In this document: piece by piece, positions 34,819 through 43,500 of the stretch | How positions within the stretch are numbered: the stretch's first letter is position 1 | Layout of the letters: every line of letters begins with the position of its first letter | Source of the DNA: Aestuariivivens marinum | GTDB taxonomy: Bacteria; Bacteroidota; Bacteroidia; Flavobacteriales; Flavobacteriaceae | Direction: 5' to 3' | Length of the DNA stretch: 64,000 nucleotides | Assembly (NCBI RefSeq): GCF_022662175.1 | Contig: NZ_JAKMCR010000006.1 | Coordinates: 57,516-121,515 of the forward strand | The notes under the pieces: generated by a model | The model's database searches: none | What the model was told of the DNA's origin: nothing | Seen by the model: only the letters and a program-made list of their open reading frames with translations | Translations under genes and position numbers: made by a program

Positions 34819-36285
34819 CTATTTACGTTCAGCTACCACCAAGGTATCTAAATTCAATTTAAGTTTTAACCATTTTTCAAGTTTGTCTTTATCCTTTTTT
34901 CTAGTTTCCTCTTTGGTCAAGGAATCCACCCATTTTACGGTAAACACTGAAAGGGTGTCCATTTTTCTAAAATTGGAACTAATGACATTAGCATAAGACA
35001 GGCTTTCAATGGTTTCGTAATTGACTTTAACTTCCTGGGCCAACTCTTCAAAAGCGATGTAGTTCTTTTCGAGTTTGGATAGTTGCCTAACCTTATTTTC
35101 CAAAAAGTTTATTTTTTCGGTTTGTGACAAGAGGTCTAAGGAATCGCGTGTACGCAACTCTTCCATATAGCGCAGATTATCCAAATTTTTATTTTTATTC
35201 TGGTTAACTTTTAAAAGTGTATTCCCCAAAGCGTTATAATCTTTCAATCTGTTTTGCAATATGGCTATAGTCGATTCAGGAATCTCGTCCAATCCAAAAG
35301 TATTCAACTCAATAAACGAATTTTCACTATCAACATAATTATATATAGCATTACTTTTTAGGTAATCGGAATGAGGCAATGTTGCTAATTCATTGGCCAC
35401 AAAGTCCCTGGCATCTCTATTAAAATTACTTTCAGACAACACATTTAAAAAAGTCCATACCGCAGGCACCATTACAACTACCGCCAATAAAGTAGCCATT
35501 CTGGAAATAAATTGTCTTTTTTTAGAATTAACATATTTAAGCATAGGAAAGCGTAACAGTTTTAACACCACAAAAGTCGCCAAAGCAATAAAAATGGTGT
35601 TAATAGTAAATAAGTACATCGCACCACCAAAATAAATGAGGTTGCCTTTGGCCAGACCATAACCTGCTGTACATAATGGTGGCATTAACGCTGTGGCAAT
35701 GGCTACCCCAAAAATAACCGACGCTATAGTACCTTTTTTAGTGCGCGCTATAATTAAAGCCAATCCACCAAAAAAAGCAATAAGTACATCCCTAATATCA
35801 GGGCGTACTCTACCGAGAAGCTCTGATGTATCTTCACTTAACGGAAACAGCCAAAAAAATAAAAAAGCTGTTATTAAACTTAATGAAATCATTATAGCCA
35901 AATTGATTAACGACCGCTTAAGTGTATCAATATCATTAATGGCAATAGATAAACCTACACCTAAAATTGGCCCCATAAGTGGAGAGATTAACATGGCACC
36001 AATAACTACTGCGGTTGCATTGGCATTCAATCCAATAGAGGCTACAAATATGGAACATACCAAAATCCAAGCTGTGGCACCTTTAAAAGAAATATCACCT
36101 TTTATGGCTGCAATAGTTGCTCCCCTATCAGTATCCTCCCTGAAATCGAGCAGTTCACTAAAAAAACGTTTTACACTTTTTAGTAATCCCCTAGCATCTT
36201 TCTTTACAGCTTCTTTAGATTGCTCAACTGCACCATTATTGGTCATGTCTTCTTCCGAAAAATTAAACTTAGATTCTTGGTCCAT
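34819..36285 (-). CDS. DUF389 family membrane protein
   Basis: The 488-residue protein has the DUF389 core (about 60-290) with five or six membrane segments and the typical NATAVVIGAMLISPLMGPILG and TALMPPLCTAGYGLA motifs. A C-terminal part of about 190 residues (300-488) is polar, with coiled-coil-like stretches (QTEKINFLENKVRQL), and probably lies in the periplasm. The function of DUF389 is not settled. It starts 3 bases after the manC stop, so the two share a transcript. Confidence 0.88.
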   Translation of the reverse strand: MDQESKFNFSEEDMTNNGAVEQSKEAVKKDARGLLKSVKRFFSELLDFREDTDRGATIAAIKGDISFKGATAWILVCSIFVASIGLNANATAVVIGAMLISPLMGPILGVGLSIAINDIDTLKRSLINLAIMISLSLITAFLFFWLFPLSEDTSELLGRVRPDIRDVLIAFFGGLALIIARTKKGTIASVIFGVAIATALMPPLCTAGYGLAKGNLIYFGGAMYLFTINTIFIALATFVVLKLLRFPMLKYVNSKKRQFISRMATLLAVVVMVPAVWTFLNVLSESNFNRDARDFVANELATLPHSDYLKSNAIYNYVDSENSFIELNTFGLDEIPESTIAILQNRLKDYNALGNTLLKVNQNKNKNLDNLRYMEELRTRDSLDLLSQTEKINFLENKVRQLSKLEKNYIAFEELAQEVKVNYETIESLSYANVISSNFRKMDTLSVFTVKWVDSLTKEETRKKDKDKLEKWLKLKLNLDTLVVAERK

Positions 36286-36288
36286 AAT

Positions 36289-37404
36289 TTATCCGTATTG
36301 TTCCCCAAATTGGTCTTTCACATTTTGAAGTGTTGTTTTAATATCCTGTTCCTTAGCTTTAGGAAAGATAAGCAAAACTTCGTCTTTATCAACAATAATA
36401 TAATCCTCTAACCCATCCAACACCACAATTTTATCATTCTTGGTCCATATCATATTACCTGAAGCGTTGTTCACCAGGGTTCGGGCATTCACTACAGCAT
36501 TTCTAGCTTTACCTTTATCTAATTTATCATATAAACTACCCCAAGTACCCAAATCGTTCCAGTCGAATTCTGCAGCGATTACATACACATTGGTCGATTT
36601 TTCCATAATGGCATAGTCAACTGAAATGTTTTGTGCTTTAGTATAATGTTCCTTTATAAAATTGACTTCGTCTTTAGTATTATAACTTGAAATACCTTTT
36701 TCAAACAACTTAAACAATTCTGGTTGGTTATTTTGAAACGCTTTTACTACCGAAGTCACACTCCACATAAAAATACCAGCATTCCACAAAAAATTGCCCG
36801 CTGCAATAAATTGCTTGGCAGTTTTGTAATCAGGCTTTTCTCTAAATTGGTTAACGGCTTTTGCAGCGTGTACCTCAATAGGCTCAGCAATAGCCTCATT
36901 TTGTGATTCAGAATCCAAATCATACTCAATATAACCATAACCTGTATTGGGAAACGTAGGTCGTATTCCTAAGGTTACAAGGGCATCGTTAGCTTGGCAA
37001 AAATCAAATGCCTGTTGTACATTTTTGGTAAAGGCTTCTTCATCTTCAATCCAATGATCGCTTGGCGATACAACCATCAACGCTTCTGGATTTTCTTTTT
37101 GAATTTTTAATGACGCATACAAAATACAAGGTGCTGTATTTCTCATAGCTGGCTCTAAAACCACTTGATGTTGCCTTAACTTTGGCAGCTGTTCTAAAAC
37201 CAAATCATTATAGTGTTCATGGGTTAAAATAAAAATGTTTTCTTTTGGAATTAGGAGAGATAACCTTTGAAATGTTTTTTGTAATAAGGTACTTCCAGTT
37301 CCCAACATATCGTGAAACTGTTTTGGAAAATCTTTTGTACTTACTGGCCAAAAGCGTGACCCAACACCCCCAGCCATTAAAATTGCATAATAATTTTTAT
37401 TCAT
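36289..37404 (-). CDS. Mannose-1-phosphate guanylyltransferase
   Basis: The 371-residue enzyme makes GDP-mannose from mannose-1-phosphate and GTP for glycan synthesis. The nucleotidyltransferase signature MAGGVGSRFWPVSTKDFPKQ is at 10-29, followed by VVSPSDHWI and FREKPDYKTA. It contains the nucleotidyltransferase domain plus a short left-handed helix part, without the C-terminal isomerase domain of bifunctional ManC. It lies 78 bases downstream of the sprT-like gene and is coupled to the DUF389 gene. Confidence 0.93.
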   Translation of the reverse strand: MNKNYYAILMAGGVGSRFWPVSTKDFPKQFHDMLGTGSTLLQKTFQRLSLLIPKENIFILTHEHYNDLVLEQLPKLRQHQVVLEPAMRNTAPCILYASLKIQKENPEALMVVSPSDHWIEDEEAFTKNVQQAFDFCQANDALVTLGIRPTFPNTGYGYIEYDLDSESQNEAIAEPIEVHAAKAVNQFREKPDYKTAKQFIAAGNFLWNAGIFMWSVTSVVKAFQNNQPELFKLFEKGISSYNTKDEVNFIKEHYTKAQNISVDYAIMEKSTNVYVIAAEFDWNDLGTWGSLYDKLDKGKARNAVVNARTLVNNASGNMIWTKNDKIVVLDGLEDYIIVDKDEVLLIFPKAKEQDIKTTLQNVKDQFGEQYG

Positions 37405-37410
37405 AGTTTG

Positions 37411-37446
37411 CTGTCATTCAGAAAAAGCCAAGCGAAGTGAAAAACC
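37411..37446. repeat. Degenerate interspersed repeat between sprT-like and manC-type genes
   Basis: CTGTCATTCAGA, a short spacer, and AGCGAAGTGAAAAACCC resemble a decayed copy of the dispersed repeat found at 3184-3209 and 43150-43178. It lies in the 78-base gap between the two genes. Confidence 0.45.
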
Positions 37447-37482
37447 CATTACAAATAAGTATTCTTAGCTTCAATAGCTAGT

Positions 37483-38079
37483 TCAATTCAATAATTCAAC
37501 TTCTGCATTAGGGTTAAATAAAAATAGCCTTCCTGTTTTCACTTCAAGGCACTCATATCGTTTTACCCTTTTTTGTCCCATTTGAAACACCTTACCATTA
37601 TACAGTTTAAATTTGCTGCCTAACGGAATTTCAAAAATATAGGTTTTATCGTTAGGTTCGTCAAACTGTTTTAAAGCCAATGCTAAATACACATCGCTAT
37701 CACTACTGGCCTTAGGGTTTCTAAAATGCTTTGCCAATAATGGCAATAGCTCATTTGGAAAAATATTCGGATTTAAAAATGGTAACATTAAATGCTGGAA
37801 GGTGCGTTTCCACTCTATGCCATGTGGTTTTATAAACCGTCCGTACTGCTGATAGGCCTCAAAATGTGCAATTTCGTGGATGAGCGTGATTAAAAACCGA
37901 TACGGGTTTAAATTGGAATTCACGGTTATTTGATGCTTTCCTTTAGGCAATGCCTTATAATCGCCATGTCTGGTCTTGCGTTCACTCTTAATTTTAACCA
38001 ATAAGCTGTCATGTTTTAAAAGTTCTATAACTTGGGATACTGAAGCTTGTGGAATGAATTTCTCCAATTGGTGTTTCAT
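37483..38079 (-). CDS. SprT-like zinc metalloprotease-fold protein
   Basis: The 198-residue protein has the HExxH zinc motif HEIAH (68-72) with a third His at 86 (KPHGIEWKRTF), as in the SprT/Spartan family. The C-terminal third (FEIPLGSKFKLYNGKVFQMG) resembles a small beta domain. Spartan relatives cut DNA-protein crosslinks; the bacterial function is not established. It is probably the first gene of a sprT-manC-DUF389 transcript. Confidence 0.85.
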   Translation of the reverse strand: MKHQLEKFIPQASVSQVIELLKHDSLLVKIKSERKTRHGDYKALPKGKHQITVNSNLNPYRFLITLIHEIAHFEAYQQYGRFIKPHGIEWKRTFQHLMLPFLNPNIFPNELLPLLAKHFRNPKASSDSDVYLALALKQFDEPNDKTYIFEIPLGSKFKLYNGKVFQMGQKRVKRYECLEVKTGRLFLFNPNAEVELLN

Positions 38080-38173
38080 ATGGTAAAAATAAAGAAATCT
38101 TTAGTATTAAAAACTGTTGCCACCTGACATTATAAACAAAAAAGTGTAATATTGAAATTCAAAAAATCTGCTT

Positions 38174-38742
38174 ATGTATGCTTCATTTTTGAATACGTCA
38201 TTAACCATCTTTTTAACTTTAGCATATCATTTATTTAGCTTTATCCAACCTAGCAAAGGAGAATTTATTGAAGCTTCTATTGGTTTAGGTTTAACCAGTC
38301 CTTATGAAAATATGAACATCTTTGGTTCTAGGTTTTATGCCCAAGGCAAATATGTTTTTGCTTTTAATAAATATTAGTTTGCGTCCTTATACTGGATTGA
38401 TACTAACATCAACAGAATCAGATTCCAGACCAAAAAATCTATAACAACACAAAGTATCCTCTAAAGCCCTTTAGATAGATGAAAAATTAGAGTTTCACTT
38501 CCCACACCATGGGTGGCTCCATATATAAAAACAGGTATTGGAGATACTTTTGGTTCTTTATTAACATATATTCCTAAAACCAAAAAAGACTTTAATGGTA
38601 TATCTATGCATATTCCTGTTGAAATAGGAATAGCTATTGACGAAACCATAGATACGAATTAACTTTAACTTATTATCTCCAAAACTCAGCTGAACAAATT
38701 AGTAGAGCCGCTACAATAGGTTTTTCTTTCCCTTTAAACTAA
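38174..38742 (+). pseudogene. Decayed outer-membrane beta-barrel gene
   Basis: A 67-residue frame (38174-38379) starts with a hydrophobic leader and then EFIEASIGLGLTSPYENMN. After it, barrel-like fragments continue in shifting frames: SLRPYTGLILTSTESDS, then VAPYIKTGIGDTFGSLL ending at a stop near 38661, then AEQISRAATIGFSFPLN with stop at 38740-38742. The last piece looks like a C-terminal barrel strand. At least three frameshifts or stops show the gene is dead. Its end overlaps the convergent SDR gene by 4 bases. Confidence 0.7.
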
Positions 38743-39422
38743 GGTGTAGAATTAGACACCTGCAACAATTTACCATTGTAGTATTTATATCCGTTTAATG
38801 AGAAACCAAAAATATAATGCGCCATATCTATAGCTGTAGTTGGCGCTTTATAATCTGGAAAAGCTTCTTTAAGCATTTCGGTTTGTACCGCCCCTAGAGC
38901 TAAAGCATTAAAGCTTATTCCAGAATCTTTATATTCTTCGGCCAACAATTCGGTTAATGTAATTACTGCTCCTTTGCTAGAGCTATAGGCTGCTAATCCC
39001 GGAAATTTGACGCTACCTTGAACTCCTCCCATAGAACTTATGGTTACGACATGACCCCTGTTCTTCATAAAAGGCAACGTCACTTTAGTAAGTTCGGCAA
39101 CGCCGAATACATTGGTTTTGTATACCGATTCAAAATCACTCATAGTCAATTCTGAAAACGGTTTGTTTATCAATGAACCCGCATTATTGATAAGAATATC
39201 TACTTGTTGCCAATGGGTTTTAATGAAGCTTTCAACTTTACTGTAGGCATTACCATCACCTAAATCGAATGAAAAACAGGTCACATTATCCAATTTTAAA
39301 TCCTTTATGGACTTTTCATTACGAGATAATGCCAGTACTTGATGTCCTGCTTGGGCAAACAATTTTACCAGTTCAAAACCTATACCTCTACTCGTTCCTG
39401 TTATAATGACATGCTTACTCAT
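38739..39422 (-). CDS. Short-chain dehydrogenase/reductase
   Basis: The 227-residue oxidoreductase has the NAD(P)-binding motif TGTSRGIG (8-15), the NNAG motif (79-82), and the catalytic Ser near 130 with Tyr146-x3-Lys150 (YSSSK). The substrate is unknown. Its start overlaps the stop of the M28 peptidase gene by 8 bases, so the two are co-transcribed and translationally coupled. Confidence 0.9.
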   Translation of the reverse strand: MSKHVIITGTSRGIGFELVKLFAQAGHQVLALSRNEKSIKDLKLDNVTCFSFDLGDGNAYSKVESFIKTHWQQVDILINNAGSLINKPFSELTMSDFESVYKTNVFGVAELTKVTLPFMKNRGHVVTISSMGGVQGSVKFPGLAAYSSSKGAVITLTELLAEEYKDSGISFNALALGAVQTEMLKEAFPDYKAPTTAIDMAHYIFGFSLNGYKYYNGKLLQVSNSTP

Positions 39423-40353
39423 TTAGCTTAATAACTTTAGTTGGTGTATTTGCCATAGTTTCTATAGCAGGGATTAACTTATTTATAAAATTGGCCATAT
39501 GCACATAGTCCATAATATCAGCCTCATCACCTACCTGATGGTAATGCTCATAGTCATGGGATGTTGAAATGGTTTGTGATGGTATATTATATTCTAAATA
39601 AAACGGGTAATTATCGGAACGTTTAAAAAGCTCATAAGCTTTAGACAGTTCATATAAGCCTAAAAATTTAGAATCACCTACATTATTATTAATAAACTTA
39701 ACCATGTTTGAAGTCTCATAACCCGTTATGTAGCCCATAAAATCAAAACCTTCTATAGGCAACCCTAACATTTCAAAATTAACAACAGTGTAAATATCTG
39801 TCGATTCTTTTTTTAATCTTTTGGCCAAATGATCAGAGCCCAGCAATCCTCTTTCTTCAGCAGAAAATAAGGCAAACATTAGACTACGCTTATTACTTTT
39901 TTTAGTCGAAAAATATTTAGCCATGGCCATTACTGCACTAGTACCAGAAGCATTATCGTTTGCCCCGTTGGCTATCGAGTCATTATCTTTTAATCTACCT
40001 TTACCTATGTGGTCGTAATGTGCCCCCAAAATAATGATTTCATTTTTCAACTTGTAGTCATGACCTTCTATAAACCCAACAACATTGAAAGCATCAAGGC
40101 TATCTACCTTAAAATGATCACGATACGTTTCAAAATAGGATTTGATGTTTTGCTTCTCAAAATAATCCTCTATAAATACGGCTGCATTGTATATACCATT
40201 GGTTCCCGTATCCCTACCTTTTAAATCATCTGAAGCCAAATAACTTACAATGCTTTCCAATTCATTACCTGTAATAATAGTTTCATTATTCTGTGCCCTT
40301 CCTTTACTGCTTAAGGTCAATAGTAAAATTACAAGACTAAACACTTTATGCAT
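39415..40353 (-). CDS. M28 family metallopeptidase, secreted
   Basis: The protein (about 312 residues from ATG 40353) has a signal peptide (MHKVFSLVILLLTLSSKGRA) and the M28 zinc-peptidase core: ILGAHYDHIG (zinc His and Asp), GANDNASGT (bridging Asp) and SAEERGLLGS (catalytic Glu). It probably removes N-terminal residues from peptides in the periplasm. ATGs at 40359 and 40392 are possible, but a promoter-like TATCTTTA lies near 40377, which favours the inner starts. It overlaps the downstream SDR gene by 8 bases. Confidence 0.87.
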   Translation of the reverse strand: MHKVFSLVILLLTLSSKGRAQNNETIITGNELESIVSYLASDDLKGRDTGTNGIYNAAVFIEDYFEKQNIKSYFETYRDHFKVDSLDAFNVVGFIEGHDYKLKNEIIILGAHYDHIGKGRLKDNDSIANGANDNASGTSAVMAMAKYFSTKKSNKRSLMFALFSAEERGLLGSDHLAKRLKKESTDIYTVVNFEMLGLPIEGFDFMGYITGYETSNMVKFINNNVGDSKFLGLYELSKAYELFKRSDNYPFYLEYNIPSQTISTSHDYEHYHQVGDEADIMDYVHMANFINKLIPAIETMANTPTKVIKLNE

Positions 40354-40510
40354 TGGCATCAATTTTATTGATTTTAAAGATATGAAATTCATATTTAGGT
40401 TATTTGATTTTTATTATCTTCTATTTTCATTGGTAACGATTCTTTTTTCAATGTAAAATTCCTACCATATCTCCTTAAAAATCACTATATTGTAGAATCA
40501 CTTTAACGTC

Positions 40511-41353
40511 ATGACAAATAACATCTATAGTCATACAGAGCCCAGTGCAATTATTTACTCCAAGCCAAGCCAAAACATTATTATGGCACTGGAAACGGGT
40601 GATTACTTGCACCGACTAAAGGACAATCAGTTCGATCTTTTTCATCAAAAATTTCATAACAGTACCCAAAAAATTATAGAAAAGTTTAACGGAAACATAC
40701 TTTCACTAAAAGACAACTCTTATATTGTTTCATTCAATTCTACCAACGATACCATCTTTTGTGCTATAAAAATTTATGGCAATTTAAATTATATTACACC
40801 TAATTTCGACCCTACTTACAGACAGTTAAAAATAGGTGTCTCTTTAATACCTACCCTATTAGAGGGTAATGTTTTTAAGGAAGCTGTAGCACATACTATT
40901 AAATTATGCGAATATGTAAAGGGAGATATTATTATAACTTCTGGAGTAAAACACCTTTATGAAAATAATAATAAAAATGATTTTTTACATAACGAACATA
41001 TTAGGCTATTAAAGCCAAAAGAAGAACGGTTTTTATCTAAACTAATCCTATTTATTGAAAAAAATTGGAACGACCCTACATTGGATGTGTCTGCATTTAG
41101 TAAGTCTATTGGCTATAGCAAATCGCAACTTAATAGAAATCTAAAAGGCCTCACGGGGAAATCACCAAATCAGTTTATAAGGGCATTTAGGTTACACAAG
41201 GCATTGGAATTATTATACAATCAAAAAGGTAATATTTCTGAAATAGCCCATAGAACTGGATTTAATAATTCAACCTATTTTACCAAGTGTTTTTATGACA
41301 ACTATGGTCTTTTGCCTTCAAACTATCTACAAAAACATGTGTATTGTAATTAA
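40511..41353 (+). CDS. AraC-family regulator with degenerate nucleotide-cyclase-like N-terminus
   Basis: The 280-residue protein has an AraC-type double helix-turn-helix at about 175-277 (DVSAFSKSIGYSKSQLNRNL, then ISEIAHRTGFNNSTYFTKCF). The first 165 residues look like a class III nucleotide cyclase fold (KIIEKFNGNILSLKDNSYIVS, then LKIGVSLIPTLLEGNVFKEA, and GDIIITSG). The metal-binding Asp residues are missing, so it is more likely a sensor than an active cyclase. A DUF4242 gene follows after 148 bases. The two may be a split form of DUF4242-cyclase-AraC proteins I recall from other bacteria. Confidence 0.78.
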   Translation: MTNNIYSHTEPSAIIYSKPSQNIIMALETGDYLHRLKDNQFDLFHQKFHNSTQKIIEKFNGNILSLKDNSYIVSFNSTNDTIFCAIKIYGNLNYITPNFDPTYRQLKIGVSLIPTLLEGNVFKEAVAHTIKLCEYVKGDIIITSGVKHLYENNNKNDFLHNEHIRLLKPKEERFLSKLILFIEKNWNDPTLDVSAFSKSIGYSKSQLNRNLKGLTGKSPNQFIRAFRLHKALELLYNQKGNISEIAHRTGFNNSTYFTKCFYDNYGLLPSNYLQKHVYCN

Positions 41354-41501
41354 CGTTCCTCTAAATCTACCCATTCTTAACTTATATAAACTATTTTATT
41401 ATTTAGGTTTATATGGCCAAAAAAGGTGGAGTCTAGAAACCACACTAAAAAACAGGGCGTCACTGAAAAGCCTTATGAGTAGGAAATAAAACTAATGTAT
41501 T

Positions 41502-41774
41502 ATGCCAAAGTATGTTATTGAGCGTGAAATTCCAGATGCTGGAAAATTATCTGCAGAACAATTAAAAGCCATTTCTCAAACATCTTGTGGTGTTTTGGAA
41601 AACTTAGGACCAAAAATTAACTGGGTACACAGTTACGTTACCGATAACAAAATTTATTGTGTCTACATTGCACCTAATGAGGACATGGTTAGAGAACATG
41701 CTAAACAAGGTGGTTTCCCAGTTAATTCAGTAAGTACAGTTTATGCTATTATTGATCCCACAACTTCAGAATAG
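41502..41774 (+). CDS. DUF4242 domain protein (nickel-binding family)
   Basis: The 90-residue protein is a single DUF4242 domain: PKYVIEREIPDAGKLSAEQL, WVHSYVTDNKIYCVYIAPNED, and the tail IIDPTTSE. The family is named from SCO4226, a nickel-binding protein, but the ligand here is not shown. It lies downstream of the AraC-type regulator and ends just before a strong terminator, so it is the last gene of that transcript. Confidence 0.85.
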   Translation: MPKYVIEREIPDAGKLSAEQLKAISQTSCGVLENLGPKINWVHSYVTDNKIYCVYIAPNEDMVREHAKQGGFPVNSVSTVYAIIDPTTSE

Positions 41775-41780
41775 AAATAA

Positions 41781-41816
41781 AATAAAAGCCCGCTTCAATT
41801 GAAAAGGGCTTTTATT
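41781..41816. terminator. Bidirectional hairpin terminator
   Basis: Perfect 11-base stem AATAAAAGCCC/GGGCTTTTATT with a 14-base loop. A- and T-rich ends on both sides serve the DUF4242 gene and the convergent pyruvate dehydrogenase E2 gene. Confidence 0.8.
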
Positions 41817-41856
41817 TTATGAGATTTCTCATTTAAGTTTGAAATGACACTATATT

Positions 41857-43497
41857 TTAAATCAGCATGGTAACCGGATTCTCGATATAAGCTCTTAAAG
41901 TTTGGAGAAATTCAGCACCAGTTGCACCATCAACCGTCCTGTGGTCACAAGCCAATGTTAATTTCATAGTATTTCCAACTACAACTTGACCATTTTTAAC
42001 CACTGGTTTTTCAACAATCGCTCCTACTGATAGGATGGCAGAATTGGGTTGATTGATAATTGATGTGAAATAATCAATACCAAACATACCTAAGTTGGAT
42101 ACCGTAAAAGTACTACCTTCCATTTCCTGTGGCGTTAACTTTTTATTTCTAGCTTTCCCAGCTAACTCCTTAACTGCTACTCCTATTTGTGGTAGACTTT
42201 GTTCGTTTGCAAAACGCACAACTGGAACTACCAAACCATCTGGTACAGCAACCGCCACACCAATATGCACATGATTATTTAAACGCATCTTATCAGCAAA
42301 CCACTGTGAATTCACTTGTGGATGTTGTTTTAATGCTAAAGCACAAGCCTTTACTACCATATCATTAAATGATATTTTAGTATCCGGCAATGAGTTGAAT
42401 TGTTGGCGAAATGCAATGGCATTGTCCATATCAAATTCAACAGCCAAATAATAATGTGGCGCAGAAAACTTAGAATTAGTCAATGCCTTGGCAATAGCTT
42501 TACGCATTTGTGAATTAGGCATATCCTCAAAATCCTCTTGCCCAGCTGGCACAAATTTACCCACCGAAGCCATAGATGCGGTAGGGATGTAGTTTTCTAT
42601 ATCACGCTTAACAATACGTCCATGTTCACCAGACCCTTTAACTTGGGTTAAGTTAATACCTTTTTCTTCCGCTAATTTTTTAGCCAAAGGTGAAACAAAT
42701 ACCCTTCCATTTGCTGTTACTGGGGTTGGGGTATGTTCATAAGACTTCTCGACTGCGCTCGAAGTGACAACTGATGCTGGTTTTGGTTTTTCAACCTTAG
42801 CTTCAACTTTTGGTTCATTTTCTTTGATTGCTTTGGCAGGTGCTTTAAAGTTAGCTACAACGCCTGAAATATCGGCACCAGCAGGACCAATAATAGCCAA
42901 CAAAGCATCCACTTTGGCTGATTCGCCTTCCTGTAAGCCAACTTCCAATAAGGTTCCCGATTGGAAAGATTCGAATTCCATAGTAGCTTTGTCGGTTTCT
43001 ATTTCCGCCAAAATATCACCTTCTTCAACAATATCACCAACTTTCTTCAACCAAGTAGCTACAGTTCCTTCCTCCATGGTATCACTTAGCCGTGGCATGG
43101 TCACTACAACAACACCTTCGGGTAATTCTTCTACGTCTTCAGATTTACTAGATTCTTCGCTATCGCTCTGAATGACAGCTTCTTTTTTTGTGTTTTCCTC
43201 TTCTTTTTTTGGTTCGGCAGCTTCGCTTCCTCCATTTAATAATTCTGATATATCCTCGCCTTCTTCTCCAATTATGGCCAACAACTCATCGACTTTGGTT
43301 GTTTCTCCTTCTTGAACGCCAATATGAAGTAATACACCTTCGTTAAAAGATTCAAACTCCATAGTCGCTTTATCGGTTTCTATCTCAGCTAAAATGTCGC
43401 CTTCTTCAACTTTATCTCCTACTTTTTTTAACCAAGCCGCTACGGTTCCCTCTTCCATGGTATCGCTTAAACGCGGCATATTTACTACTACTGCCAT
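41857..43497 (-). CDS. pdhC: Pyruvate dehydrogenase E2, dihydrolipoamide acetyltransferase
   Basis: The 546-residue core subunit of pyruvate dehydrogenase has two lipoyl domains with lipoyl lysines Lys43 and Lys170 (both in ETDKATMEFES), a peripheral-subunit-binding domain near 267-302 (VSPLAKKLAEEKGINL) and a C-terminal acetyltransferase domain ending with CDHRTVDGATGAEF, where His is catalytic. Linker residues 108-116 (VIQSDSEES) and 243-252 (VVTSSAVEKS) are encoded by copies of the interspersed repeat. It follows pdhA by 3 bases on the same strand. A branched-chain E2 identity is less likely given pdhA. Confidence 0.95.
   Translation of the reverse strand: MAVVVNMPRLSDTMEEGTVAAWLKKVGDKVEEGDILAEIETDKATMEFESFNEGVLLHIGVQEGETTKVDELLAIIGEEGEDISELLNGGSEAAEPKKEEENTKKEAVIQSDSEESSKSEDVEELPEGVVVVTMPRLSDTMEEGTVATWLKKVGDIVEEGDILAEIETDKATMEFESFQSGTLLEVGLQEGESAKVDALLAIIGPAGADISGVVANFKAPAKAIKENEPKVEAKVEKPKPASVVTSSAVEKSYEHTPTPVTANGRVFVSPLAKKLAEEKGINLTQVKGSGEHGRIVKRDIENYIPTASMASVGKFVPAGQEDFEDMPNSQMRKAIAKALTNSKFSAPHYYLAVEFDMDNAIAFRQQFNSLPDTKISFNDMVVKACALALKQHPQVNSQWFADKMRLNNHVHIGVAVAVPDGLVVPVVRFANEQSLPQIGVAVKELAGKARNKKLTPQEMEGSTFTVSNLGMFGIDYFTSIINQPNSAILSVGAIVEKPVVKNGQVVVGNTMKLTLACDHRTVDGATGAEFLQTLRAYIENPVTMLI
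42741..42771 (-). repeat. Interspersed repeat within the E2 coding region (second linker)
   Basis: On the minus strand the copy reads GTTGTCACTTCGAGCG then CAGTCGAGAAGTCTT. It encodes VVTSSAVEKS, in frame, in the linker between the second lipoyl domain and the subunit-binding domain. Confidence 0.75.
43150..43178 (-). repeat. Interspersed repeat within the E2 coding region (first linker)
   Basis: On the minus strand the copy reads CTGTCATTCAGAGCG then ATAGCGAAGAATCT. It encodes VIQSDSEES in the linker between the two lipoyl domains, in the same orientation and frame as the copy at 42741-42771. Confidence 0.75.
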
Positions 43498-43500
43498 AGT

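Noticed and set aside
35693..36328. 211-residue open frame opposite the DUF389 gene
   Set aside because: It is the complementary shadow of the membrane protein's coding region with low-complexity content and no recognisable domain.
41295..41489. 64-residue open frame after the AraC gene
   Set aside because: It begins inside the AraC coding region in another frame and shows no domain, signal peptide or conserved motif.
42764..43171. 135-residue open frame opposite the E2 linkers
   Set aside because: It is a Ser/Thr-rich shadow of the lipoyl-domain and linker coding region; the minus-strand E2 is certain.
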